Assembly (NCBI GenBank): GCA_016717725.1
Contig: JADKFA010000049.1
Span: 53,647-117,646 of the forward strand
From: Bacteroidota bacterium
GTDB taxonomy: Bacteria; Bacteroidota; Bacteroidia; AKYH767-A; OLB10
Direction of reading: 5' to 3'
DNA length: 64,000 nt
Positions 44,463 to 53,788 of this stretch are shown in pieces (the first letter of the stretch is position 1; the number at the start of each line of letters is the position of its first letter). The translations under genes and the position numbers were made by a program. Below the pieces are notes generated by a model that worked only from the letters and a program-made list of their open reading frames with translations, made no database searches and had not been told where the DNA came from.

Positions 44463-47400
44463 TTAATACTTAACCACCTTCCCCGAAATATTATCTCTTT
44501 CGGTAATTAAATTCACCAAATAAATTCCAGCGTTCATTCCTTTTGCAGGGATTTCTAAGTCGAGATTTCCTGTGGCAATATTTTCAATTTGTTTTTGGAA
44601 AATAATTCTTCCGCTAATGTCCATCAAACGTAATACACCTTTGTTGCCTTTCAGTTTTTCAGCGTGAAGTTGAATTTGATCTGCATTGGAATTATAACGA
44701 GTTTGGAAAATCACATCAGCTCCAATGGAAGAAGGAAGTCCAACCATGGAGAATGCAAAGCAGGACGAAGTGTCGATGCAATTACCGTACGTGACTGCAA
44801 CGGCATAGTCTCCTGATTGAAAAGGCTGAAAGGATGGTCCACTTGCACCAAAAATAAATTGATTAGTTGCGCAATTTATCCAAACATAAGCTGAGCCTGT
44901 TGCTTGTGTTTGCAGTGTGTTTGATGTTTGTGTAATGACGTTGGTTAATCCAGTAACATTTAATTGTAGTTCGATAATGGAATCGCAACCATTTATCGTT
45001 TGTAATGAATCGAAATAAGTTCCCGATTGTATTAAGAGATTTCCATTAAATAAATAGGGTTCAAAATCACATGTGGTAACTGATTGTTGAGTAAAATAGT
45101 TAGGATTTACTTGAAGGTTTAAATTAATAATTGAATCGCATCCTAAAATATTAAGCAGCGAGTCAGCATAAATACCCGCACTTGTTAAAATTTGTCCTCC
45201 AAATGAATAATCCGAACCATTGCAAATAGCTGCGGTTTGAGAAGTGAAAGTAGGAATGATTGAAAGTTCTAAGTTCGCTATCGAATCGCACCCATCACTT
45301 GTAATTAATTTTTGTTGATATATTCCATCTTTATAATATTTTACTCCATTGAGTGCAAAAGAATCACCCTCACAAATATTCGCTGTAATGATGGTGGGCG
45401 GAATTGAACAATTAATCACAGCATTATTAGTAGTATTAGTAATTACGGGAGCATTGAAATCGAAGAAAATATTGGCGGTGTTTTCAATGGTATTTCCTAT
45501 AGCCAAACTATCCTTTGCTCTAATTTTATATTGAACATATCCATGACTTGCTGGTTCATTGGTATTACTGTCGGGTAAATTGATATGAGGGAAACTAAAT
45601 TTTACCAATCCATCATTGTACACTTGAGTCAGTGATTGGTGGCTATAGCTAAGCAAATTAAAAGTAGACCAATCTAAAGATGTACTCAAAGTATCTGTAA
45701 TATAGATATGTTCAGCTGAAGCAGTACCTGTATTTTGGAAGCGGATCAAATAAGTTAACCAACGATCTCCACTGATATCTAAAGTAGAGTTTGGAAATGC
45801 TGTTTTATCATTAGGATCAAAACTTCCTACCACCATAAAACATTGCGATAATAAATTATTGTTGTAGTTTAATTCTGCAGAGGGAGTGGAGATAGAAACT
45901 TGAATACAAATTTGGCTTCCTAATGCAGCAGTTGTATCTACCAAAATATTAAAATTGAAACTACTATCATAACTTACCAACCCAAAGTCTGCTATATTGT
46001 AAGTAAGTACATTTCCAAATACGGAATTAGGTGTTAATGCACCAATAGCTGGAGAAATATAGTTGCATGCTCCAGTTATTGTGATATTAACTGTTCCGCT
46101 TATTCCTGCGGCACAATGTGCACCAAAATAATGAGAGTAATCACCTGCTTTAATTTTAATTTCTCTAATACTTGCTGGTCGTATATTATCAGTAATAAGA
46201 CTTGTTACTGCTAAGTCGACTTCCTTGCATTTCAATCCAAAATCACGATTGTATTTCATGGAGTCTGAAACTGAAATAGTATCCAAATAATATCCGATGG
46301 TTGGACAGTATACTTCCAAAGGTAATCCTGTCGTATCAAATTCAATTTTGTAATTATTAAGTGAAAAAGTATCGAAATAATAATCGCCATATATATTCGT
46401 AAAAGTTTGTTGGTCGAGCACACCGTTTTTATATAAGTTCAACTTTTTATTTTTAAAAAGGAGTTCGTTTGCACCTATTGTGCAATTTGTGTCGGCATCA
46501 AAAAAAGTTTTTCCTTTAATATTCCAAAATACATCGCAACCGTTGTTATTAAAAAGGTCACATATTGGAAATCCAAGGAATGGAGGAATGCTCAATTGCA
46601 ACATTCCATAACCAGGGAAGCAATTGATTTGAGTGTTTACAAAATTCAAGGATATTAATTGGTTTAGATCAGGAAAACATAATAAAGGGTTATCTGAACA
46701 ATTTAAACCCTCCAATGATGAAGGTATTATTGGTAGAGAAGTTAACTGATTATTACTACAACCAAGACTTTCTAATTGAGGTGGCAAAGCAGGTAATGAA
46801 GTGAGTTGGTTGCTATCACAAATTAGCGTTTTTAAAGATGTTGGCAAAGTTGGTAAAAAGGTAAGTAGATTATTTTTTAAGTACAGGTAAATTATTGATG
46901 AATGTAGAGCTGGCAAGGAGGTTAGCTGATTCCTTTCGCAGTTTATGTACTTTAATGAGACAGGTATTAAGGGTAAAGATGAGAGTTGGTTATCATTACA
47001 ATTTAGAGATGTAAATATTGAATCCGGGAAAACGGGTAAGGATGTAAGTTGGTTGTTATTACAGATTAAATTATTTAAAGTCGATGGCAAAGTTGGTAAA
47101 TTTGTAATTTGGTTGTTATTACATATAAAGTACATTAAACCATTGGGTAAAGGTGGCAATGTTGTTAGTTGGTTTCCTGAACAGTTAAGGGCAAATAAAT
47201 TCGAAGGCAAATTTGGTAATGAGTTTAGTTGGCTGGATTGACAATAAAGTCTCGCCAATGATGAGGGTAAAGTTGGAAGTGAGTCGAGTGGGTTATTAGC
47301 ACAAGTAAGTGTGTGTAAAGTAGATGGTAATGTAGGTAAGGAGGTTAGTGGGTTAGCCGAACACCCAAATGTAACTAAAGTTGAAGGTAAAGTTGGAATA

Positions 47401-47984
47401 GAGGTTAATTGGTTACCACTACAATCAAATGTTGTTAAAGACGGCAGAAGTGTAGGCAAAGCATTGAGAAGATTGGAGGAACAATTAACGTTAATCAACG
47501 ACTGTGGAAATGTTGGTAGAGAAGAAATTTGATTATTACTGCAAATAAGTATAGTTAAGGTTGTGGGCAGTATTGGCAATGAGGTGAGCACATTATCATT
47601 ACAATTAATATATGTTAATGACTGTGGTAAATTTGGCAAAGACGTGAGTTGATTCTCTAAGCAATAAAGATAAGTTAAGGGCAACGGCAAATTTGGCAAT
47701 GAAGTAAGTTGATTATTGCTACAATTTAACAAAGTGTCATTCACAAAAACTTCAATTCCACTTAAATTAGATATTCCGCGACTACTAACATCAATATATT
47801 TCGCAGCCAAAACTGCCGGACAACTCGAGTCAATAGAATCGCCGACCATGCAACTTGAGAAATAAATGTTGAGGATATTCCGAAATGCCGAATCCGGAAT
47901 ATGAACAAGCTGAGCTTTCGAAACATTTGCTGTCCCAAATGTTAGAGCTAAGATGCAAGTTAGTATAAGTAAAATATTTTTCAT
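44463..47984 (-). CDS. LRR / DUF7619-like / T9SS giant protein, paralogue B (intact)
   Basis: A 1173-residue secreted protein. Signal peptide 1-25 (ending VSKAQ). About 18 LPX-type LRRs of 20-21 residues occupy residues about 70-440 (core LTSLPxLPxSLxxLxCxxNQ). A conserved linker with DVFWNIKGKTFFDADTNC follows near 480, then the DUF7619-like domain at about 690-840 (GSFDPNDKTAFPNSTLDISG, IRFQNTGTASAEHIYITDTL). Three consecutive GCDSI modules (about 870-1020) follow, where A and C have one. The C-terminal T9SS domain contains VLRLMDISGRIIFQKQ and MNAGIYLVNL. It should reach the cell surface via T9SS. Binding or adhesion is inferred from LRRs. Middle gene of the A-B-C tandem. Confidence 0.88.
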   Translation of the reverse strand: MKNILLILTCILALTFGTANVSKAQLVHIPDSAFRNILNIYFSSCMVGDSIDSSCPAVLAAKYIDVSSRGISNLSGIEVFVNDTLLNCSNNQLTSLPNLPLPLTYLYCLENQLTSLPNLPQSLTYINCNDNVLTSLPILPTTLTILICSNNQISSLPTFPQSLINVNCSSNLLNALPTLLPSLTTFDCSGNQLTSIPTLPSTLVTFGCSANPLTSLPTLPSTLHTLTCANNPLDSLPTLPSSLARLYCQSSQLNSLPNLPSNLFALNCSGNQLTTLPPLPNGLMYFICNNNQITNLPTLPSTLNNLICNNNQLTSLPVFPDSIFTSLNCNDNQLSSLPLIPVSLKYINCERNQLTSLPALHSSIIYLYLKNNLLTFLPTLPTSLKTLICDSNQLTSLPALPPQLESLGCSNNQLTSLPIIPSSLEGLNCSDNPLLCFPDLNQLISLNFVNTQINCFPGYGMLQLSIPPFLGFPICDLFNNNGCDVFWNIKGKTFFDADTNCTIGANELLFKNKKLNLYKNGVLDQQTFTNIYGDYYFDTFSLNNYKIEFDTTGLPLEVYCPTIGYYLDTISVSDSMKYNRDFGLKCKEVDLAVTSLITDNIRPASIREIKIKAGDYSHYFGAHCAAGISGTVNITITGACNYISPAIGALTPNSVFGNVLTYNIADFGLVSYDSSFNFNILVDTTAALGSQICIQVSISTPSAELNYNNNLLSQCFMVVGSFDPNDKTAFPNSTLDISGDRWLTYLIRFQNTGTASAEHIYITDTLSTSLDWSTFNLLSYSHQSLTQVYNDGLVKFSFPHINLPDSNTNEPASHGYVQYKIRAKDSLAIGNTIENTANIFFDFNAPVITNTTNNAVINCSIPPTIITANICEGDSFALNGVKYYKDGIYQQKLITSDGCDSIANLELSIIPTFTSQTAAICNGSDYSFGGQILTSAGIYADSLLNILGCDSIINLNLQVNPNYFTQQSVTTCDFEPYLFNGNLLIQSGTYFDSLQTINGCDSIIELQLNVTGLTNVITQTSNTLQTQATGSAYVWINCATNQFIFGASGPSFQPFQSGDYAVAVTYGNCIDTSSCFAFSMVGLPSSIGADVIFQTRYNSNADQIQLHAEKLKGNKGVLRLMDISGRIIFQKQIENIATGNLDLEIPAKGMNAGIYLVNLITERDNISGKVVKY

Positions 47985-48000
47985 ATAATAATTTTTTAAA

Positions 48001-51000
48001 TTAATACTTCACCACTTTCCCTGGAATATTATCTAATTCGGTAATCAAATTCACCAAATAAATTCCGGCATTCATTCCTTTTGCTGGGATTTCTACATCG
48101 AGATTTCCTGTTGCAATATTTTCAATTTGTTTTTGGAAAATAATTCTTCCGCTTATGTCCATCAATCGTAATAAGCCTTTGTTGCCTTTCAGTTTTTCTG
48201 CATGAATATGGATCTGATCTGAATTGGAATTATAACGAGTTTGGAAAATCACATCAGCACCAATGGAAGAAGGGAGTCCAACCATGGAGAAAGTGAAACA
48301 GGACGAAGTGTCGATACAATTACCATAAGTGACCGCTACTGCGTAGTCGCCCGATTGAGTGGGTTGATATGTTGAATTCGTTGCACCTGTAATGGCAGTA
48401 TTTGTTGCGCAATCGATCCACTGATACCCCGAACCACTCGCAGTAGTTTGCAAAATTGCTGATGATTGAGAAACTGTATTGTTAATGCTGTTTACCGTTA
48501 GTTGTAATTCAATGATGGAATCGCAGCCAACGCTTGTTAATAACTTTTGTTGATAGATGCCTTCGTTAAAATACAATAAACCATTGAGCGAATAAGCTTC
48601 CCCATTGCAAATGCTCGCTGTAATTATAGTTGGCGGAATAGAACAGTTGATCACAGCATTGCTGGTTGTATTAGTTATTGCAGGAGCATTAAAATCGAAG
48701 AAAATATTGGCGCTATTTTCAATGGTGATTCCTATTGCCAAACTATCCTTCGCTCGAATTTTATATTGAACATATCCGTGACTTGCAGGTTCGTTCGTAT
48801 TGCTATCGGGTAAATGAATATTTGGAAAACTGAATTTAATTAAACCGTCATTATAAACTTGTGTGTGTGGTTGATGACTGGATGAAAGCAAATTGAATGT
48901 TGACCAATCCAAAGATGCACTCAACGTATCGGTAATATAAATGTGTTCGGCAGATGCAGTTCCGGTATTTTGAAAACGGATCAAATATCTTAACCAGCGA
49001 TCACCACTAATATCTAAAGTAGAGCTCGGAAATGCTGTTTTGTCATTGGGATCAAAACTACCTACCACCGTAAAACATTGTGATAATAAATTATTGTTGT
49101 AATTTATTTCAGCAGACGGAGTGGATATGGAAACTTGAATACAAATTTGACTACCCAAGGCAGCGGTGGTATCTACCAAAATATTAAAATTAAAACTGCT
49201 GTCATAAATTAATATGCCAAAATCTGCAACATTGTAAGTGAGAACATTTCCTATAACTGAATTGGCACCAGTGCGCCTATAGCTGGTGAAATATAAGAAC
49301 ATGCTCCGGTAATAGTGATAGTAACTGTTCCACTTATTCCCATGGCACAATGAGCGCCAAAATAATTGGAGTAATCGCCTCCTTTAATTTTTATTTCTCT
49401 GATACTTGCTGGTCTTATATTATTAGAAAAAATATCAGTTACGGCTAAGTCCATATCCTTGCATGTCAAACCAAAATCTCGAGCGTATTTCATGGAATCT
49501 GTAACCGAAATAGTATCTGTATAAAATCCTTGCAATGGACAATACACTTCAAAGGGTAATCCTGTGGTATCGAATTCAGTCTTATAAAAATCAAAAGAAA
49601 AAGTATCAAAATCATAATCACCATTAAAATTGGAAAATGTTTGTTGGTCTAATATTCCATTTTTATATAAATTCAATTTTTGGTTTTTTAAATATGGCTC
49701 ATTCAAATCAATGTTACAATTTGTATCTGTATCAAAAAATATTGAGCCTTCAATATTCCAAAATACATCACAGCCGTTGGTATTAAAGACATCGCATATT
49801 GGAAATCCAATGAATGTGGGAATGCTCGCTTGCAACATTCCATATCCAGGTAGGCAGTTGATTAATGTATTTGAGAAGTTTAAACTTTTAACTTGCTTTA
49901 AATCTGGAAGGCAAGTAATGGGATTTGAATCGCAGAACAAAAATATTAAGTTATTTGGAAAATTAGGAAGTGAAGTGAGTTGGTTGTTAATGCAGTTAAG
50001 CCAATATAAATATGGAGGCAATGCGGGTAGGGAGGTGAGTTGGTTATTTTGGCACCACAGTAAAGTTAATGTAGTAGGCAATACGGGCAAAGAAATAAGT
50101 GGGTTGTTTGAACAATGAAGGTGTTCTAGCAAGGAAGGTAATGTTGGCAAATAAGTAAGTTGATTTATCTTGCAATCCAAATAATCTAATGATGAAGGTA
50201 ATGTTGGCAAAGTAGTAAGTTGGTTGTGATTACAAATTAATGTTCTTAATGATGAAGGTAATGTTGGTAAGGAAATAAGTTGGTTATTATTACACTCAAG
50301 TGTTTTAAGAGATGAAGGTAATATTGGCAATGAAGTTAGTTGATTCTCGCCGCAAGCAAGGATTACTAAAGAGTTAGGCATTGTAGGTAAAATGGTAAGT
50401 AAATTATCGAAGCATTCAAGACTGCTAATAGAGGAAGGTAATGATGGTAGAAACGTGAGTTGGTTAAAATTACACTCCAGATTATCTAAAGAGGAAGGTA
50501 ATGTCGGTAATGCAGTGAGTTGGTTATCATCGCAATTTAACCAAAATAATGAAGAAGGCAATGCTGGCAATAAATTGATTTGATTGCCAAAACAATATAG
50601 ATATATTAACTGTGAAGGTAATACAGGCAAGGAAGAGAGTTGATTATCACCGCTTGAAAGTATTTCTAAAGAGGACGGTAATACCGGTAATGAAGTGAGT
50701 TGATTGTTTTCACAATTTAGTTCAATTAATGAAGAGGGCAAGGGCGGTAACCATGTAAGTTGATTGTCGCTGCAATCCAAAATGGTTACATTTACAAAAC
50801 CTCTATTCCACTGAGATTTGTAATTCCATTTTGACTCACATTAATATATAAATTATTCAAAACACCTGGACATGTCGAATTAATAGAATCCCCACCATAC
50901 AACCCCAAAAGTTTTGATTTAGATAAGCTCTAAATGCTGGATCAGGAATATGAACTAATTGAGCTTTTGAAACAAATGATGTCCCAAATGTTAGAGATAG

Positions 51001-51033
51001 AATGCAAATGAGTTTCAGTAAATTTTTATTCAT
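48001..51033 (-). CDS. LRR / DUF7619-like / T9SS giant protein, paralogue C (three frame breaks)
   Basis: Reconstructed from ATG 51033 (signal peptide MNKNLLKLICILSLTFGTSF, VSKAQ) to the stop at 48001, about 1010 residues. Same architecture as B: LPX LRRs (about 16, residues 90-440), DVFWNIEGSIFFDTDTNC linker, DUF7619-like domain, one GCDSIIELQLTV module and a T9SS domain nearly identical to that of B. Frame breaks at the C4 run 50890-50893, the A4 run 50796-50799 and the GG at 49264-49265 are all one-base losses in homopolymers, so I read this as one intact gene with sequencing errors. First gene of the tandem operon, 16 bp before B. Confidence 0.75.
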
Positions 51034-51208
51034 AAAGAGCAAATGAGGAGTAAAAATATTAAGGTTGGTTTTTCAAAGGTAATTAAATGTTCATTGCTTT
51101 GTTTGTTTTGTTTTTGATGATTTCAACTTATTTTGGTGAATGGAATTTATTAGCGGTTAATTATATGCTTTTGATTGGTCGCCTATTTGCTTTTGGCTTT
51201 TTAGATTC
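51034..51208. other. Gene-free spacer upstream of the LRR operon
   Basis: AT-rich sequence (TTTG-containing, e.g. GCTTTGTTTGTTTTG near 51099-51113) that must hold the promoter of the minus-strand LRR operon. No clear -33/-7 pair was identified. Confidence 0.4.
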
Positions 51209-51401
51209 CTAAAACCAATTGCCAAAATCATGTTTAATGAGAAAATGTAAATGGTATTTTTTGTCAATTTCTTCAGTTGTCAAGTAATACTTTACAACTT
51301 AATTTTCTTCTAACTCTTTGTCATTCAGTATACTTTCAATGTGCCGATCTGCGTTTAGATTAGAGGTGTCAAAAAGGACATTGTTCTCAAATTATGGGCA
51401 T
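51209..51401 (-). pseudogene. Possible remnant of a small gene downstream of the AbiEii-like toxin
   Basis: On the minus strand a frame gives ENNVLFDTSNLNADRHIESI, LNDKELEEN, then one TAA (51299-51301), then VVKYYLTTEEIDKKYHLHFL, IKHDFGNWF and TAG at 51209-51211. An ATG at 51399-51401 is one base out of frame. The composition looks protein-like across about 60 codons, but there is no family match I can name. A chance open frame in AT-rich DNA is not excluded. Confidence 0.25.
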
Positions 51402-51415
51402 TTTTATAATAGTTG

Positions 51416-51433
51416 AAGGGTCTTAAGACCCTT
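51416..51433. repeat. 18-bp perfect palindrome after the toxin gene
   Basis: AAGGGTCTTAAGACCCTT is a perfect palindrome 28 bp after the stop of the AbiEii-like gene. No T run follows on the minus strand, so terminator function is uncertain. Confidence 0.5.
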
Positions 51434-51461
51434 GCATAATTAATTCCTACGGGCCTTGGGT

Positions 51462-52535
51462 CTAAATTTTGATTGACTTTAATTGGAAGATTTTGTACCA
51501 ATAGTAAAATGCTTCGGGATTATGTTTTTTGAGTTTGTTTAATTTATTGTAATTTGGATCGGTAATGAACCAGTCTTTAATTTCCAATGGATCTTTGAAT
51601 TTTTCAAGAAATTCTACATCTTTCAAAATCAAAGAAGATAAATAGGCTGCTTTCGATGCATATGCAATGGCTTTTTCTAAATGGAAACTTTCCGAAAAAA
51701 TAAAACCGCTTACTCTTCTAATACCTTGTGAAAGCTGCTCGAATTTTCCTTTTCCTAATGCACCTTTTGAAACAAGGCATAAAGCTGTTTGTAAAATATC
51801 TTCCAATACATCATCTTCATTTACACCAATGAGATTTCGATACGTTAATTCCGCTTTTGCAAAACGATAGAAGGTGGATTTAATAATTTTAAGATCGTCC
51901 ACAACATCAAATAAATTTCCAATATCATACATTTGTTTAATGATTTCCATGCTCATGCTGTCTTCTTTTTTGAAGTAAGGAATTCCTGTCGTGTTGGGAG
52001 CAAACGCGGTGAGTTTATCACCAAGTATTCCTTCAAAACATGGCGTTTTCACTGTAAGCGGTTTGCCTTTGATTGGGATAAATGAAGATTGAATCGGAAT
52101 GCTTATTAATCGATCATAATTTATTTCTTCATATACTAAATCGAGTAAAATAAATTCTTGCTCTTTTTTTGTTTTATGATGAGGAGAATAGTAAAATTTA
52201 TAATGTTCCTTGAAAATTTTCGATGTTCTACTTCTGTTTTGAATTTCTATTTGTGAGAATCCTTGCTTCTTTGCTACTTGTTCAAGAATAGTCTCTAAAT
52301 TTAATAGTCTACTTGGTAAAACAATATCGATGTCAATGGATAGCCTTTTGGTAGTATTAAAATGAAGCATCAATGCAGTGCCTCCTTTGAAAATAAAAGG
52401 TAATTTTTGTTTTACAAGTCCTTCGACTAAAAGCAAAGCTCGAATTACTTTCTCTACTAGAATTTTGTCGACATTTCGATTTGCTTTTGACACTTTGGTA
52501 ATCCATTCAATGGAGATTTCCTTTTGATTAATCAT
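51462..52535 (-). CDS. AbiEii/AbiGii-family nucleotidyltransferase toxin
   Basis: A 357-residue protein with the nucleotidyltransferase signature of AbiEii-type toxins: FIFKGGTALMLHFNTTKRLSIDIDIVLP (residues about 46-74; GG(T)...RxSxDxD) and a later helical part ending in NPEAFYYWYKIFQLKSIKI. Relatives (AbiEii, MenT) use NTPs to block tRNA or translation and serve as abortive-infection or toxin modules. It lies 75 bp after a DUF6577/AbiEi-like gene on the same strand, as expected for type IV toxin-antitoxin pairs. Confidence 0.85.
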   Translation of the reverse strand: MINQKEISIEWITKVSKANRNVDKILVEKVIRALLLVEGLVKQKLPFIFKGGTALMLHFNTTKRLSIDIDIVLPSRLLNLETILEQVAKKQGFSQIEIQNRSRTSKIFKEHYKFYYSPHHKTKKEQEFILLDLVYEEINYDRLISIPIQSSFIPIKGKPLTVKTPCFEGILGDKLTAFAPNTTGIPYFKKEDSMSMEIIKQMYDIGNLFDVVDDLKIIKSTFYRFAKAELTYRNLIGVNEDDVLEDILQTALCLVSKGALGKGKFEQLSQGIRRVSGFIFSESFHLEKAIAYASKAAYLSSLILKDVEFLEKFKDPLEIKDWFITDPNYNKLNKLKKHNPEAFYYWYKIFQLKSIKI

Positions 52536-52610
52536 TTTCTATAAATTATTAAAAAATATTTTTATTTTTTTCGAAATTTGAAAAGGCTAAGCTTTCAGAT
52601 AATGGTGATG

Positions 52611-53420
52611 CTATTGTATCCTATTTGTGATAGAATTTAAGTATTTAGTTAATTCAACTTTTTTTCTTCTTCGAGCTGCGTAACGCAACATTTTATTTTC
52701 GTTTACAGAATATTTATTCCGTGCTTCATTGAAGATTGTTCGCATTTCAGCTCCTTGCTGCGATGCGAAAATAGTTTCATCACAAAAAATATCTACTAAT
52801 ATTTTTTCTATTGTTGTTGTGAAAACTCCCTTTGCAAATTGAGTTGGCGCTTCGGAAACCAACAACTTTATGATGATTGCTTGGCTGCCATGTCGTATAT
52901 ATTTTTCAATAAGTTCAGAGGTGGGATCAATATAAACTTCATGTTTTGCTTCTTTTAGGAAATAAAATATAGACTCCTTTGCTTCTTTTTCTACTTCAAT
53001 TAGAAGGTAGAATTGTCCAGTTTGGTGAATCATAAACTCGTTTAATGTGGAGGTGTTCCACATACATAAATTTACAAATGGAAAAGCTTTTTTTATTTTA
53101 TTATAAATGGTTTTCATCTTAGGAGAAATTTCCGGAATGAAATTTTTGCTTTCTCCAATTGTAAATTTTCCTCTTCCAACCCTACTGAGTACGCCCATCT
53201 GAATTAGTTTATAAATCCTCCAATTTATAGCCGTAGGTTTTATTGAAGAATCATGTCTTTTATAAAATGAAAAAATGTCTTTTGTTTCAAAACTAAGTCT
53301 AGCTTTGAATTGGTTTTTTAATTGGTCGATATTTAATTTATTTGAAGCGATCCTTAGAAGATATTTAAACAAATATACAAAATAAACTATATTATGGCAG
53401 CAAACTTGATTTGCTGCCAT
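52611..53420 (-). CDS. AbiEi-like antitoxin (DUF6577 family)
   Basis: Up to 269 residues. An N-terminal winged-helix segment (FSFYKRHDSSIKPTAINWRI, YKLIQMGVLSRVGRGKFTIG, about 50-95) is the DNA-binding part. The rest resembles DUF6577/AbiEi proteins (VNLCMWNTSTLNEFMIHQTG, then EKILVDIFCDETIFASQQGA). The start is unresolved: ATG 53420 lies inside the 51-bp palindrome, and the first 16 residues do not look family-like. TTG 53372 is the next candidate. It probably represses its own promoter and neutralises the downstream nucleotidyltransferase, as AbiEi does. Confidence 0.78.
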   Translation of the reverse strand: MAANQVCCHNIVYFVYLFKYLLRIASNKLNIDQLKNQFKARLSFETKDIFSFYKRHDSSIKPTAINWRIYKLIQMGVLSRVGRGKFTIGESKNFIPEISPKMKTIYNKIKKAFPFVNLCMWNTSTLNEFMIHQTGQFYLLIEVEKEAKESIFYFLKEAKHEVYIDPTSELIEKYIRHGSQAIIIKLLVSEAPTQFAKGVFTTTIEKILVDIFCDETIFASQQGAEMRTIFNEARNKYSVNENKMLRYAARRRKKVELTKYLNSITNRIQ

Positions 53421-53432
53421 AATATAGTTTAT
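53382..53432. promoter_or_regulatory. 51-bp perfect inverted repeat at the 5' end of the AbiE-like operon
   Basis: Perfect 23-bp arms (53382-53404 and 53410-53432) separated by CTTGA. The arms contain GGCAGCAAA/TTTGCTGCC and AT-rich outer halves. On the minus strand TTTG inside the right half and TATATTTG (53379-53372) are 23 bp apart and could be the -33/-7 promoter, so a repressor bound here would block transcription. Confidence 0.75.
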
Positions 53433-53788
53433 ATAAAACTATGTAATAGTATGAATATAAATAAGTTATTTATAATTTTACCGGATTGTGATTGATTAAA
53501 TTTATTGTTTTCAAAGTAATTGGATAGCGATGCCTCGCAATGAAAGTGTTTTCGGTTTCAAAAATAATGAAAATAGTGCATTTTCCCATTTTGGGAAGCT
53601 TACTTTTTTGAAAATGGGAGGAAATTGCCCAAACTTTACTCTGATTTTATTAACTCAAAATATAATTAATTCACTGTAAATCAATATAGTTAACCACTAA
53701 TGGGGGTTGGGGCTTGGGTTAATCATCATTTAATTTCTCTTAATTTGCGCCTCGATATACAAATCCCCTTAACAATAATATTACCCGA
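53433..53788. other. Gene-free spacer before topA
   Basis: AT-rich, no ORF of note. It contains an inverted repeat TCCCATTTT (53584-53592) / AAAATGGGA (53611-53619) and, closer to topA, CTTAATTTG (about 53738), a weak -7-like sequence. Confidence 0.45.

Noticed and set aside
45349..50583. Plus-strand ORFs opposite the LRR genes
   Set aside because: They are shadows of the repeated LRR coding sequence (repeating VSWLxLQ patterns) without independent support.
41553..51033. CRISPR-like periodic DNA repeats
   Set aside because: The 60-63 bp periodicity comes from coding for 20-21-residue leucine-rich repeats. Units are diverged and there are no spacers.
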